Shown one piece after another: positions 8,327 through 16,686 of a DNA stretch of 64,000 bases. The notes beneath the pieces were generated by a model. It searched no databases and had not been told where the DNA came from. It was given only the letters and a program-made list of their open reading frames with translations. Numbering within the stretch: position 1 is the stretch's first letter; each line of letters starts with the position of its first letter. Position numbers and translations under genes: made by a program. The stretch lies in assembly GCF_900107255.1 (NCBI RefSeq), contig NZ_FNPH01000002.1:186001-250000 (forward strand), given 5' to 3'. Source of the DNA: Micromonospora pattaloongensis. Its GTDB lineage: Bacteria > Actinomycetota > Actinomycetes > Mycobacteriales > Micromonosporaceae.

Positions 8327-9550
8327 TCAGGAACCGGCGCCCTCGGCACGGCGGGTCCGCTCCAGGTACGGCTTGGCACGCTCGATCTGCTGCTCCAGCG
8401 CGCTGACGGTCTGGGCCATGCTGTCCACCGCCTGGGCGCGGAACGTGTCGACGGCGTCCATCGTCGCGAAGACGTTGTCGAACGCCGCCTGCAGCTTGGA
8501 GATGTCGATGGTGGAGCTCGCCGCCTGCTCGTTGATCTGCGCGCCCTGCATGCGCAGCTGGGCCGAGGTGGCCTCGATCATGTTGGACGTGACCGTGTTA
8601 AGGGCGGTGATCTGGTCGAGCACGAGCTTCTGCCGGGCCAGCGCCTGCGCGACGATGACGGCGGTACGCAGCGCCGCGAGGGTGGTCGTCTGGGCCCGGT
8701 CGACGCCCTTGATCAGTTCGATGTTGTTCTTCCGGACCAGGTCGAGGGCCATATACCCCTGAACCGCGACGGCCATCTGCGTCATGATGTCCTGCCGGCG
8801 CTGCCGGATCGGGAACAGCGCGTCGGACCGCAGCATATTCGCGTCCTCGGTCCTGCCCGTCGCCTCGAGCTCGGCCACCTTGGCCTCGACCGCGGCGTCG
8901 AGGGCCGTCGCGAGCTGGTTGTACTCGCTCAGCTTGCCCATGTTGGCCCACATGTTGGCCTTCTCGACCTCGATGCTCGCGTTGTCCTTGCGCAGCTCGT
9001 CCTGGCCGGAGTCGAGGGCCTTGATGATCGCGTTGAGGTGACTCTGCGCCGACTGATACTTGGCGAAGTACCGCTGGAGCTTGTCACCGCCCGGCAGGAA
9101 CTTGAGGATCTTCTTCGCGCCACTCAGGTCGGCGCGTCCCGGGTCGAGCTCCGTGACCGTGTTACGCAGATCGACCAGCGTGTTCGCGACCCGGGTCTGC
9201 GCGTCACCGGCGGTGCCGGTCCTGGCGTTGCGCACCGCCGCGGCGGGGCGCTCCAGCATCCTGTTGGACACGCTCGCCGCGGCCCGCATCTCCCGGTCCC
9301 CCATCGACGCGATCGCGCCGACCTTCTCGGCGAAGGCGGGCGAGCGCATGTCCAGCGCGGCCAGTTCGGCGACGAACGCGTTCGCCTTGGTCCGCAGCTC
9401 GGCCTGCTTGGCGTCGTCCAGCGGCACCGCGCCGGCTGCCTGCTCCTTCTCGACGGTGACGACGGGAGCGGGCGGAGTGAGGACAAGCGCGTTACCGGGA
9501 GCTGGGGGCGTTACCGGTGCTGCGCCCGAACCGAGGTCGAGTTCGGACAT
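8327..9550 (-). CDS. telA: toxic anion resistance protein, TelA family
   Basis: This 407-aa soluble, largely alpha-helical protein belongs to the TelA family (PF05816 type). A Pro/Ala-rich N-terminus of about 50 residues is followed by long coiled helices: LRTKANAFVAEL, GDKLQRYFAKYQSAQSHLNAI and a stretch of alternating Ala/Gln/Glu near residues 180-380. The family signature region DALFPIRQRRQDIMTQMAVAVQGY lies near residue 240. TelA proteins are linked to tellurite and envelope stress with unknown biochemistry. GGAG precedes the ATG. It lies between a TerD gene and a small unknown gene in the same orientation. Confidence 0.9.
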   Translation of the reverse strand: MSELDLGSGAAPVTPPAPGNALVLTPPAPVVTVEKEQAAGAVPLDDAKQAELRTKANAFVAELAALDMRSPAFAEKVGAIASMGDREMRAAASVSNRMLERPAAAVRNARTGTAGDAQTRVANTLVDLRNTVTELDPGRADLSGAKKILKFLPGGDKLQRYFAKYQSAQSHLNAIIKALDSGQDELRKDNASIEVEKANMWANMGKLSEYNQLATALDAAVEAKVAELEATGRTEDANMLRSDALFPIRQRRQDIMTQMAVAVQGYMALDLVRKNNIELIKGVDRAQTTTLAALRTAVIVAQALARQKLVLDQITALNTVTSNMIEATSAQLRMQGAQINEQAASSTIDISKLQAAFDNVFATMDAVDTFRAQAVDSMAQTVSALEQQIERAKPYLERTRRAEGAGS

Positions 9551-9590
9551 CTGGGGTACTCCTTGGACTCGGAAAATGGCAGAAGGCGGG

Positions 9591-10166
9591 TTACAGGTGG
9601 GACGCGATCGCCGGGATGAGGTCCCGGATCGTTCGCCCGGTGGCAGGAGCGCCGATCGCCGTCATGGCCCAGCCCTGCCCGTCGCGGGCGACCTTCGCCA
9701 TGACCTGGGCGGTGTGCCGTCCCGAGCCCGACAGGTCGTACCGAGCGATCTCCTTGCCATCGGTCTCGTCGATCAGGCGGCAGAACGCATTCTCGATCTG
9801 GGAGAAGTCCTGGCCGGTGAACGAGTTCACGGTGAAGACGAGGGTCGTGACGTTGGCGGGGACGCGGGACAGGTCCACCCGGATCGACTCGTCGTCACCG
9901 TCACCGTCGCCAGTCAGGTTGTCGCCCGTGTGCTGGACGGAACCGTCGCGGCTCTTCAGCTGCCGGAACCACACCTCATCGACCAGTTCACCACCGGCGT
10001 TGAAGAGCAGACAGGACGCGTCCAGGTCGATCGTCTGCTTCTTCATGCCGAACAGACCCTTCTTCGGCGCCGCATCCCAGCCCAGGCCCATCCGTACCCG
10101 GGTCAGGGTGCCGCCGGTGGCCTTGGACAGGGAGACTTTCTGCCCCTTGGTCAGGCTCACGCTCAT
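9591..10166 (-). CDS. TerD family protein
   Basis: This 191-aa TerD-domain protein starts MSVSLTKGQKVSLSK, contains the acidic loop [15 protein letters not shown] near residue 85, and ends with a divergent tail (GRTIRDLIPAIASHL) instead of the usual aromatic-rich C-terminus. The insertion KKGLFGMKKQTIDLDASCLLFN groups it with TerE/TerZ-like members. The loop suggests calcium binding as in TerD structures. AGGAAAGAGG precedes the ATG. Confidence 0.9.
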   Translation of the reverse strand: MSVSLTKGQKVSLSKATGGTLTRVRMGLGWDAAPKKGLFGMKKQTIDLDASCLLFNAGGELVDEVWFRQLKSRDGSVQHTGDNLTGDGDGDDESIRVDLSRVPANVTTLVFTVNSFTGQDFSQIENAFCRLIDETDGKEIARYDLSGSGRHTAQVMAKVARDGQGWAMTAIGAPATGRTIRDLIPAIASHL

Positions 10167-10219
10167 GCTCGTGCCTCTTTCCTGGTCACTGTCGAATACG
10201 GACTTCGTGAGGCTGCGCG

Positions 10220-10912
10220 CTACTTGCTGCCCGCGGCCCAGCGCATGCCCCAGCCGTACGCGCGATCGAGGTCCCGCTGACTGCCGTTGATGTAGGTGAC
10301 TTCGCGGCGCACCGACAGGTCACCGCCGTTCGACTCGATCATCGCGATGCCGCAGATCCGGGCACCGTCGCGGGAGTCGTCCAGGCGCACCTCGACCTGC
10401 GGGCCGGCCGCCGGGTAGAGCGTCACCACACCGTCGGCCGCGGCCCAGTTCGGCACACCTTCGTAGATGAGGGCGAAGACCATGACCCGGCGGATCTGGT
10501 TGGCGTACGCCAGGTTGATGTACAGGTTCTCGCCGGCCGAGTTCGTCCCGGACCGGTCGTCGCCGTCGAGCCAGATGACCGCCTCCCGGGCGCCGTATGG
10601 CTGGGCGGAGAAGGCGTTGCCGAGTGCCTGCACGACGCCCTTCGACCCGTCGACGAACTCGTACAGGCAACCCAGGTCCAGGTCGATCGCCCCGGAGAGC
10701 ATGCGCTTGAACAGCCCGCCGCCCTGACCGGCCGGCCGCGCGTTCCAGTTCAGGTTCACCCGCAGCACCCCGGTGGCGGATCCCTGCTTGGTCAGCGACA
10801 CCGTCGGCGCAGCCTTGGTCAGCGTCACCTTCGACAGCGACACCGGGCCGCCCTGGCCCGCGTGCTGCGGCTGCGGGTCCGGCTTGGGGCGCTTGGTGTA
10901 GTCGATACCCAT
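10220..10912 (-). CDS. TerA/TerF-like TerD-superfamily protein
   Basis: This 230-aa protein starts MGIDYTKRPKPDPQPQ, then repeats the TerD opening (VSLSKVTLTKAAPTVSLTK). Its core is LRVNLNWNAR, GAIDLDLGCLYEFVDGSKG, DRSGTNSAGENLYINLAYANQIRRVMVFALIYEG and VTLYPAAGPQVEVRLDD, the pattern of the TerA/TerF-type branch in actinobacterial ter operons. The acidic loop is changed to DGDDRSGTNSAGE. AAGGACC precedes the ATG. It sits between the DUF475 gene and a TerD gene. Confidence 0.82.
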   Translation of the reverse strand: MGIDYTKRPKPDPQPQHAGQGGPVSLSKVTLTKAAPTVSLTKQGSATGVLRVNLNWNARPAGQGGGLFKRMLSGAIDLDLGCLYEFVDGSKGVVQALGNAFSAQPYGAREAVIWLDGDDRSGTNSAGENLYINLAYANQIRRVMVFALIYEGVPNWAAADGVVTLYPAAGPQVEVRLDDSRDGARICGIAMIESNGGDLSVRREVTYINGSQRDLDRAYGWGMRWAAGSK

Positions 10913-10983
10913 TGGTCCTTGTTTCCTCTTTCCGGTCCGCGTACGTGTGCAGGGCGACCCGATGTGGCCGGTCGGCTCGGGTG

Positions 10984-12126
10984 TCAGACCGAGACGAGCT
11001 CGCGCGAGTCGTCGTCCACGGCAGAGTCGCCGTTGCGCCGGTTTCGCACGATCGAGGACACGAACGCGGCGGCGATCAGACCGACTCCGACGAGGCCGGT
11101 GACGACCTCGGGGATCTCGTACTTGATGCTGATCAGCAGGCAGGCGGCGAGCGCGCCGATGGCCCACTGCGCGCCGTGCTCGAGGTAGACGTACTCACTC
11201 AGCGTGCCCTTGCGGACCAGGAAGACGGTCAGCGACCGGACGTAGAGCGCACCGACACCGAGGCCGATGGCCATGATGATCGGGTCGTTCGTGATGGCGA
11301 ACGCGCCGATGACGCCGTCGAAGCTGAACGAAGCGTCGAGCACTTCCAGATACAGGAAGGAGAAGAACGCCGCCTTGCCGACCTTGACGGCAAGCTGGCT
11401 GTTGCCACCGCGGTTGACCACCTCGTCGAGGCGCTCGGCACTGCCGTGGATGCCCGGCAGGTTCTGCACCTCGGGGCCGTCCTCGTCCGACTCGAACACC
11501 TCACCGAGACCGTTCACCAGGATATAGGTGACCACGCCCAGGATGCCGGAGACGAGCACGGTGGCCGTCTTGCCCTCCGGGGCGAACGCGTAGGCGGCGA
11601 CCGCGACCGCGACCATCGAGACGACGACGGCCAACTGCTCAAGCTTGCCGACCCGCGCCAACGGGCGCTCCAGCCACGACAACCACTTGAGCTCGCGCTC
11701 CTCGAAGACGAAGTTGAGGAACAGCATCAGCAGAAACACGCCACCGAAGGCGGCGATGGCCGAGTGCGCGTCATGCATCAGGTACCCGTAGGTGCCCGGG
11801 GTGTGCGGGTCACCCTTCTCCAGCGCCAACTGGACCGCCTCGACCGGGTTCAGCTTGGCGGTAACCCCGACGATGACGAGCGGGAAAACCAGCCGCATGC
11901 CGACCACCGCGATCGCGATGCCGAGCGTGAGGAAGAGCTTCTGCCAGAACGGGCTCAACCGCTCCAGCACGGTCGCGTTGACGACGGCATTGTCGAAGGA
12001 CAGCGAGATTTCGAGGATGATCAGGATCGCGGCGATCGCCAGACCCGTGGGCCCGCCGTACAGCATGGCCGCACCGAGACCGAGGATGGTGACGGCGAAG
12101 GATCCGCCGAACGTTTTCAACAGCAC
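10984..12126 (-). CDS. DUF475 family (TerC-like) membrane protein
   Basis: This 380-aa polytopic membrane protein has about nine hydrophobic segments. TerC-superfamily acidic motifs lie inside helices: ILEISLSFDNAVVNATVLE near residue 45 and YLEVLDASFSFDGVIGAFAITND near residue 255. The paired Asp/Glu-Asn residues are those proposed to bind divalent metal in the TerC family, and TerC-type proteins work with TerD at the membrane. The start is GTG with GGGAAAGAC upstream. A large hairpin lies between this gene and the upstream TerD gene. Confidence 0.9.
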   Translation of the reverse strand: MLLKTFGGSFAVTILGLGAAMLYGGPTGLAIAAILIILEISLSFDNAVVNATVLERLSPFWQKLFLTLGIAIAVVGMRLVFPLVIVGVTAKLNPVEAVQLALEKGDPHTPGTYGYLMHDAHSAIAAFGGVFLLMLFLNFVFEERELKWLSWLERPLARVGKLEQLAVVVSMVAVAVAAYAFAPEGKTATVLVSGILGVVTYILVNGLGEVFESDEDGPEVQNLPGIHGSAERLDEVVNRGGNSQLAVKVGKAAFFSFLYLEVLDASFSFDGVIGAFAITNDPIIMAIGLGVGALYVRSLTVFLVRKGTLSEYVYLEHGAQWAIGALAACLLISIKYEIPEVVTGLVGVGLIAAAFVSSIVRNRRNGDSAVDDDSRELVSV

Positions 12127-12192
12127 GTCTTTCCCTTATCTACCGGGACCGGGGCCCTCAAAGCGGTGGTCATCTCCGCCTCGACGGCGGTT

Positions 12193-12242
12193 GTGGTGAT
12201 GCGTCGTGGCCGGACATCGCACCAGCCACGACGCATCACCAC
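12193..12242 (-). terminator. 18-bp perfect hairpin between terD and the DUF475 gene
   Basis: The left arm GTGGTGATGCGTCGTGGC (12193-12210) pairs perfectly with 12225-12242 across a 14-nt loop. It lies 35 bp downstream of the TerD stop on the minus strand and about 65 bp upstream of the DUF475 start. No T-run follows, as is common in actinobacterial terminators. It may partly terminate TerD transcription or stabilise the processed 3' end. Confidence 0.65.
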
Positions 12243-12277
12243 CTCAATCCCCTGGCAGTTGCGACCAGGGGCTGCGA

Positions 12278-12856
12278 TCAGCCGACGTTGACGCCGAAGT
12301 CGCGCGCGATACCGGCGAGGCCCGAGGCGTAGCCCTGACCCACGGCGCGGAACTTCCACTCGCGGCCGTAGCGGTAGACCTCACCGAAGATCATCGCGGT
12401 TTCGGTGGACGCATCCTCGGACAGGTCGTACCGGGCGATCTCCGCCTCATTCGCCTGATTCAGGATGCGGATGTAAGCGTTGCGGACCTGGCCGAAGGAG
12501 TGGCCGTGGCTGTCCGCGTCGTAGATCGAGACGGTGATGACGATCTTGTCGCACTCCGCCGGGACCTCAACCAGGTTGAGCTTGATGGACTCGTCGTCAC
12601 CGTCACCCTCGCCGGTCCGGTTGTCACCGGTGTGCTCGACCGAACCGTCAGGGCTGACGAGGTTGTTGAAGAACACGAAGTGCTGATCGGACAGGATCTT
12701 GCCGGACGCGTTCAGCATCAGGGCACTGGCGTCGAGGTCGAAGTCCGCCCCGCTGGTCGTCCGCGCGTCCCAGCCCAGACCCGCGATGATGGCGGTAAGG
12801 CCGGGAGCCTCCTTCGTCAGCGAGACGTTGCCACCCTTGCTGAGGCTGACGCCCAT
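12278..12856 (-). CDS. TerD family protein
   Basis: This canonical 192-aa TerD protein starts [20 protein letters not shown]. It has [32 protein letters not shown], the calcium loop [37 protein letters not shown] and a terminal [16 protein letters not shown]. It is very close to the next gene upstream (13035-13610), a recent-looking tandem duplicate. GGGAGG lies 7-12 bases before the ATG. It is flanked on both sides by hairpins, so it may be expressed separately from the rest. Confidence 0.93.
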   Translation of the reverse strand: MGVSLSKGGNVSLTKEAPGLTAIIAGLGWDARTTSGADFDLDASALMLNASGKILSDQHFVFFNNLVSPDGSVEHTGDNRTGEGDGDDESIKLNLVEVPAECDKIVITVSIYDADSHGHSFGQVRNAYIRILNQANEAEIARYDLSEDASTETAMIFGEVYRYGREWKFRAVGQGYASGLAGIARDFGVNVG

Positions 12857-12975
12857 GTACTGCCTCCCGTGATTCTGATAGGAGCTGCGGTGTCTACGTG
12901 CGCCCGGAGTCCCATCGCCCGGAGCACGCCGCGGATGAATGTTCTGATGAACGAAAGCTCAGGAGTTCTCGCCAG

Positions 12976-13006
12976 TTCGGAGGCCGGCCCGTGGCCGGCC
13001 ACCGAA
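12976..13006 (-). terminator. hairpin downstream of the first terD
   Basis: Two copies of the self-complementary GGCCGGCC (12982-12989 and 12993-13000) flank a 3-nt loop. The stem is extended by TTCGG/CCGAA around one A-A mismatch. It starts 29 bp after the stop of the minus-strand TerD gene at 13035 and is a plausible intrinsic terminator or attenuator. Confidence 0.6.
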
Positions 13007-13034
13007 CCAACGCGATGAGGTGTTGAGGCGACGG

Positions 13035-13610
13035 TCAGACGTTGACGCCGAAGTCGCGGGCGATGCCAGCCAGGCCGGACGCGTAGCCCTGGCCCACGGC
13101 GCGGAACTTCCACTCGTCACCGTGGCGGTACAACTCGCCGAAGACCATCGCCGTCTCGGTCGAGGCGTCCTCGGACAGGTCGTATCGCGCGATCTCCGAG
13201 TTGTCGGCCTGGTTGAGCACGCGGATGTACGCGTTGCGGACCTGGCCGAACGTCTGGCCAGTGGCGTCGGCGTTGTAGATCGAGACCGGGAACACGACCT
13301 TGTCGATCTCCGCCGGCACGCCGATCAGGTTGACCTTGATCTGCTCGTCGTCGCCCGCGCCGTCGCCGGTCAGGTTGTCGCCGGAGTGCTCGATGGAGCC
13401 GTCGGGGCTGACCAGGTTGTTGAAGAACACGAAGTGCTTGTCGGAGAGAACCCTGCCCGCGGCGTCGCAGCCGATGGCGCTGGCGTCCAGATCGAACGCC
13501 TGGCCGTCGGTCGTGCGCGCGTCCCAGCCGAGACCGACGATGACGGCGCTCAGGCCGGGGGCCTGCTTGGTGAGCGAGACATTCCCGCCCTTGGTAAGGC
13601 TGACTCCCAT
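13035..13610 (-). CDS. TerD family protein, first gene of the cluster
   Basis: This 191-aa canonical TerD protein starts [20 protein letters not shown], with [34 protein letters not shown], the acidic loop [37 protein letters not shown] and the ending [24 protein letters not shown] precedes the ATG at 13610. An upstream ATG is in frame but would add a non-homologous stretch. As the most upstream gene of the minus-strand array, it probably carries the main promoter in the 13611-13720 region. Confidence 0.93.
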   Translation of the reverse strand: MGVSLTKGGNVSLTKQAPGLSAVIVGLGWDARTTDGQAFDLDASAIGCDAAGRVLSDKHFVFFNNLVSPDGSIEHSGDNLTGDGAGDDEQIKVNLIGVPAEIDKVVFPVSIYNADATGQTFGQVRNAYIRVLNQADNSEIARYDLSEDASTETAMVFGELYRHGDEWKFRAVGQGYASGLAGIARDFGVNV

Positions 13611-14210
13611 GGAATCTCCAGTTGCATCAGGTGCAAGCACCATTGCCTGCGTCGTTCTCGACCGCCCGCCACCGGCGACGGCGGTTTGATGTTAGGGGAC
13701 GTGCACTAGTTTTGATCATCGACAGGCCGACTCCCCCTGCGGCTCCGGCCGCCCCTCGCCGGACCAGTCCGCTGGCCACCCCGCCCTTGGCCTGATGACG
13801 CTCGGCCTAGCGGGCGCGGAAAGAAACACGCGTCACTGCCCCGGTCTGGGCACGTACGAGGATGTCGAAAGATCGCTTCGGGAGTAACGGGTCATTGGCG
13901 CAGTTCGCGGTCCCAAACGGGCCGAACCACGTAGCCGGTCACCTGCCGGAAGCAACCCTCCCGGACGGTTACCTGCCGGCATAAGCACAGGTATCGTGCC
14001 TACTTCCTCGGAACCGAGCGGTGGACCAGGGCCCGGAAAGGTCGTGGCTGGCCGGGTTGATCGGTTGATGTAGAAGCGCCCTTGCTCGCGGCAGCGGGGC
14101 CGCCATGACCGATTCAGATCATCGAGCTTATCTACGCCTTGTTGATCGTCCGAGGTGAACCGTACCCGCCTCTGGCATCAGGGACTGCCCCGGCTCGGTT
14201 GACGCCTGCC

Positions 14211-14264
14211 CGACGCTGGCGCCTTCACGCTCCGCGCACCGTGGAGCCTGGACGCGTTGAGCGC
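14211..14264 (+). repeat. 54-bp dispersed repeat of the glxA-like gene (copy 2)
   Basis: This segment matches 846-899 in 53 of 54 bases, same strand. The only difference is G to A at base 28 of the repeat. Both encode DAGAFTLRAPWSLDALS. The identity stops abruptly on both sides. It is the remnant of a second GlxA-type gene or of a recombination event. Confidence 0.85.
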
Positions 14265-14495
14265 GGCGGACGCGGCGCGGCCACCATGACCATCGATTGA
14301 TGTGATCCAGGTCCGTCTGCGAGTGATCAGGTGTGCCAGGAGACGTCGAGCCTCGGCGAGGCAGAGGGGGACGATTCCGACCCGGTCGGCGCCGCCCCCT
14401 TTTGCGCCCGAGTGGGGGAACTGGATCGCTATCGATCGCCGGTTCGGTCGTCCTCCAGAACTGACGGCCACTACCAGAAATACTCGACAGGTAGC

Positions 14496-14527
14496 GGGTC
14501 GGTACCAGTGGGAAGGGGTACCGACCC
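14496..14527 (+). promoter_or_regulatory. hairpin in the leader of the cold-shock-like gene
   Basis: Perfect 11-bp arms GGGTCGGTACC and GGTACCGACCC flank a 10-nt purine-rich loop (AGTGGGAAGG). The hairpin ends 24 bp before the GTG at 14552. It could be a leader structure or the terminator of lost upstream DNA. Confidence 0.4.
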
Positions 14528-14551
14528 GGCACTGATGAAAGACTGGACAAC

Positions 14552-14861
14552 GTGGTGACGAGCGGCACCGTATGGGAATGGCATGACGAGTCGGGCTGGG
14601 GAGTCATCCTCACCAGCGACGCCGGGCGGCTGCTGGGCGCACTTCAGTCATCTGGTTCACACCGGCTACCGGACGCTGGTACCGGGGCAGCGGATCTCGT
14701 TGGAGTGGGAACAGCCGGGTCAGGACGGATACCCGTACCGTGCGTTTTGGGTCCGGGCCGGCGGCGACGGGCGCGCCGACCCACGGGACCGTCCGGCCGG
14801 CGGTGCTTACGCGAGCAGGCTCCACATCGACGACCCGACCGAGACCTCAGAGGGCGTCTGA
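14552..14861 (+). pseudogene. cold-shock-domain-like protein, frameshifted
   Basis: The first frame gives a GTG-started VTSGTVWEWHDESGWGVI, and the +1 frame continues it as SPATPGGCWAHFSHL, HTGYRTLVPGQRISLEWEQ and DGYPYRAFWV. Together these read as one short CSD/OB-fold protein of about 90 aa with the WGVI and HFS nucleic-acid-contact pattern. The frame changes between 14606 and 14613, which needs one extra base or two missing. It is a real frameshift or a sequence error. Cold-shock-like proteins of this type bind single-stranded RNA or DNA. Confidence 0.65.
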
Positions 14862-14932
14862 TTCACGCGCATCCTGCCGATCTTGGTAGCAGGCTATGCG
14901 GGTAGGGTGCTCGCCATGATTGAGGACGCTGG

Positions 14933-15442
14933 ATGCCGTTGACGAATCCGTGGCTGTCCGGACCCACGCCGGCGAAGCGGCTCGATCGTGAACGGCTTGA
15001 AGAGCGCCTTCTCAACCTACTGTCGTCGCAGAACATGTGTGTGCTCGCGACCACGGGTCCGGACGGGCCGCTGGCCACCCCGGTGCGGTACTACCCGCTC
15101 GGCTTCGCGGTGCTGTTCACCGCCGCGCCACGTTCGCCGAAGATGCGCAACATCGCCGCCGACCCGCGCGTGTCCGTCGGCATCTTCGCGCCGCTGGTCG
15201 GGCTGGCCAGCAGCCGCGGTGCCCAACTGTTCGGAACGGCCAGGGTGCTTGGCCCGGAGCACCCGGACCGTGCGCACTACTGGACGGCGTTCCGATGGGA
15301 GAACGAGCACGCCGAGCGGGGGCGACTGCTGTCCGAGCCGCCCGAGGACACACTCGTGGTCGTTGAAGCGGAGCGGATTGTCTATACCGAGCACTGGCTG
15401 CGACGTGAGGGGTTCGCGCCACGCCAGTTCTGGCGTCGCTGA
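14933..15442 (+). CDS. pyridoxamine 5'-phosphate oxidase family (FMN-binding split barrel) protein
   Basis: This 169-aa protein of the PNPOx-like split-barrel fold has the core NMCVLATTGPDGPLATPVRYYPLGFAVLF near residues 34-62, then SPKMRNIAADPRVSVGIF and GAQLFGTARVLGP. Members bind FMN or F420 and act as small-molecule reductases or oxidases; the substrate is unknown. A TTG-GAGG-like sequence lies about 10 bp before the ATG. It stands alone, followed by IS debris on the other strand. Confidence 0.82.
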   Translation: MPLTNPWLSGPTPAKRLDRERLEERLLNLLSSQNMCVLATTGPDGPLATPVRYYPLGFAVLFTAAPRSPKMRNIAADPRVSVGIFAPLVGLASSRGAQLFGTARVLGPEHPDRAHYWTAFRWENEHAERGRLLSEPPEDTLVVVEAERIVYTEHWLRREGFAPRQFWRR

Positions 15443-15501
15443 ACCGGACAGCCCTACCCGCCCGGCTCCACGCCCAGAGCCTGTGTCGAAGTCGGTCACA
15501 G

Positions 15502-15605
15502 CTACTCGTTGATCGCGCTGACCTGCAGGGTGGCCTGGTAGCGGACGGCAAGCTTGTCGAAGCGGGTCGCCACGGCCCGGTTGCGTGTGAGCCGGTTGGT
15601 GCCCG
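15502..15605 (-). mobile_element. IS5-family transposase C-terminal remnant
   Basis: The minus strand reads TNRLTRNRAVATRFDKLAV, then RYQATLQVSAINE followed by a TAG stop at 15502-15504. This is the conserved C-terminus of actinobacterial IS5-group DDE transposases. The rest of the gene is missing upstream, where the sequence changes to unrelated DNA and a hairpin. It is non-functional. Confidence 0.75.
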
Positions 15606-15613
15606 AGCGGCGG

Positions 15614-15652
15614 GGCACCTGCCACACCGACGAGCCAGGTGTGACAGGTGCC
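15614..15652 (-). terminator. 15-bp hairpin downstream of the secreted-protein gene
   Basis: Arms GGCACCTGCCACACC (15614-15628) and GGTGTGACAGGTGCC (15638-15652) pair with one internal mismatch and a 9-nt loop. It starts 41 bp after the stop of the minus-strand gene at 15693 and is a good intrinsic-terminator candidate. Confidence 0.6.
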
Positions 15653-15692
15653 CGGCACGAGACTGCCCCTGCCCGGGGCCGCCGCCCCTGGG

Positions 15693-16496
15693 TCAGCCGC
15701 CCAGCATGGGCAACACCGCGACGGCGATCGCCCGGCTGGTATTTCTGGTGGCGTCTGCGACCGCCGGATCGAAGGCGTTGTCCGGGAGCCGGTTGGGCCA
15801 GACGACCTCCGCGTACGCATATCCATGGTCGTTGTTGTACGCCGTGCAGTAGAGGTCGTAGCTGACGATGTCACCGTCGCGGGGCAACGGTATATCCGGG
15901 TCGAAGTTGGGTGACCAGAAGGTGCAGTGCGACGCTGCGAGCTTCGGCACCAGCTGGGTGTTGGCCGAGCGCAGGGTGTTCTTCAGCCCGTCGGTGGTCA
16001 GGCCGGTCCGGGCCCGTGCCACCAGGGCGATCGGCGTCACGATGTTCATCGCGAAACCGAGTTGGTCCACGCTCGCCTGGTCGGTCAGCGCGGAGATCAT
16101 GCTCTCGGTCGCCACCGCGCAGCCGGTGGCGTCCTGAGCAAACCGCTGCATGTTGTCCGGCGTCATCCGCTCGATGTCGAAGAACTCGATCACGGCATGG
16201 TTGGCGCAGGCCCGGGTCTGCGCCGTCGCGATCGTCTGGATCTGCGCCAGGATCTCGGTGCGGGCCGAGTTGACCGCGGTCAGGATCTGCCGGGTCGCCT
16301 CCTGGATCGCGGCCTGAGTGTTACTGGCGCTCGCCCACGAGCTGACCGCACTGATCGCTGCGGTGATCACCTGGGTCCAGTTGATCGCCGCGGACGCCGG
16401 TCGAGCGCCGGTGGGCACCACCACCACGATGGACAGCAGGGCGGCCAGCAGGACGCGCACCGGCCGACTCCGGGCTCTCCTCTTCCCTCGGGTCAT
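15693..16496 (-). CDS. secreted protein of unknown function
   Basis: This 267-aa protein has a clear signal peptide: RGKRRARSRPVR, a hydrophobic core LLAALLSIVVVV, and a likely cleavage after PASA near residue 36. The mature part starts with an Ala/Gln-rich helical segment (INWTQVITAAISAVSSW, then IQEATRQILTAVNSARTEIL). It contains four cysteines in ACANHAVIEFF, ATGCAVAT, ASHCTFW and LYCTAYNN, consistent with extracytoplasmic disulfides. I do not recognise a family. It is divergent from the NB-ARC/TPR regulator gene, so a regulatory link is possible but unproven. Confidence 0.72.
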   Translation of the reverse strand: MTRGKRRARSRPVRVLLAALLSIVVVVPTGARPASAAINWTQVITAAISAVSSWASASNTQAAIQEATRQILTAVNSARTEILAQIQTIATAQTRACANHAVIEFFDIERMTPDNMQRFAQDATGCAVATESMISALTDQASVDQLGFAMNIVTPIALVARARTGLTTDGLKNTLRSANTQLVPKLAASHCTFWSPNFDPDIPLPRDGDIVSYDLYCTAYNNDHGYAYAEVVWPNRLPDNAFDPAVADATRNTSRAIAVAVLPMLGG

Positions 16497-16686
16497 TTCC
16501 TACTCCCTCTCGTCGGGGAGCCATCAGAGTCGGCTATCCGGGTGACGATGAGTGGCCGGTGCGGACGCGCCGCGTCACGGTACCGTGATGCCGCCGGTCG
16601 GATGCCCGCTGCCGACCGCCCCGGCCGGACAGCACCGGACAGCCAGCGGCCGACCCCAGCAGCGAGCGAGCGGAAGGTTTACGCCC

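Larger units (their letters stand above)
13611..14551. other. gene-poor decayed region upstream of the ter cluster
   Basis: No intact gene is visible. The first 100 bp should contain the ter promoter. At 14211-14264 there is a near-exact copy of part of the glxA-like gene. On the minus strand around 14280-14400 a short reading LCLAEARRLLAHLITRRR resembles the C-terminus of some transposases, which is weak. The stretch looks like recombination and IS debris. Confidence 0.5.

Noticed and set aside
13611-14551. A CRISPR array, tRNA or small RNA in the large gap
   Set aside because: No regular repeat spacing and no cloverleaf were seen on either strand; only debris and one 54-bp repeat.
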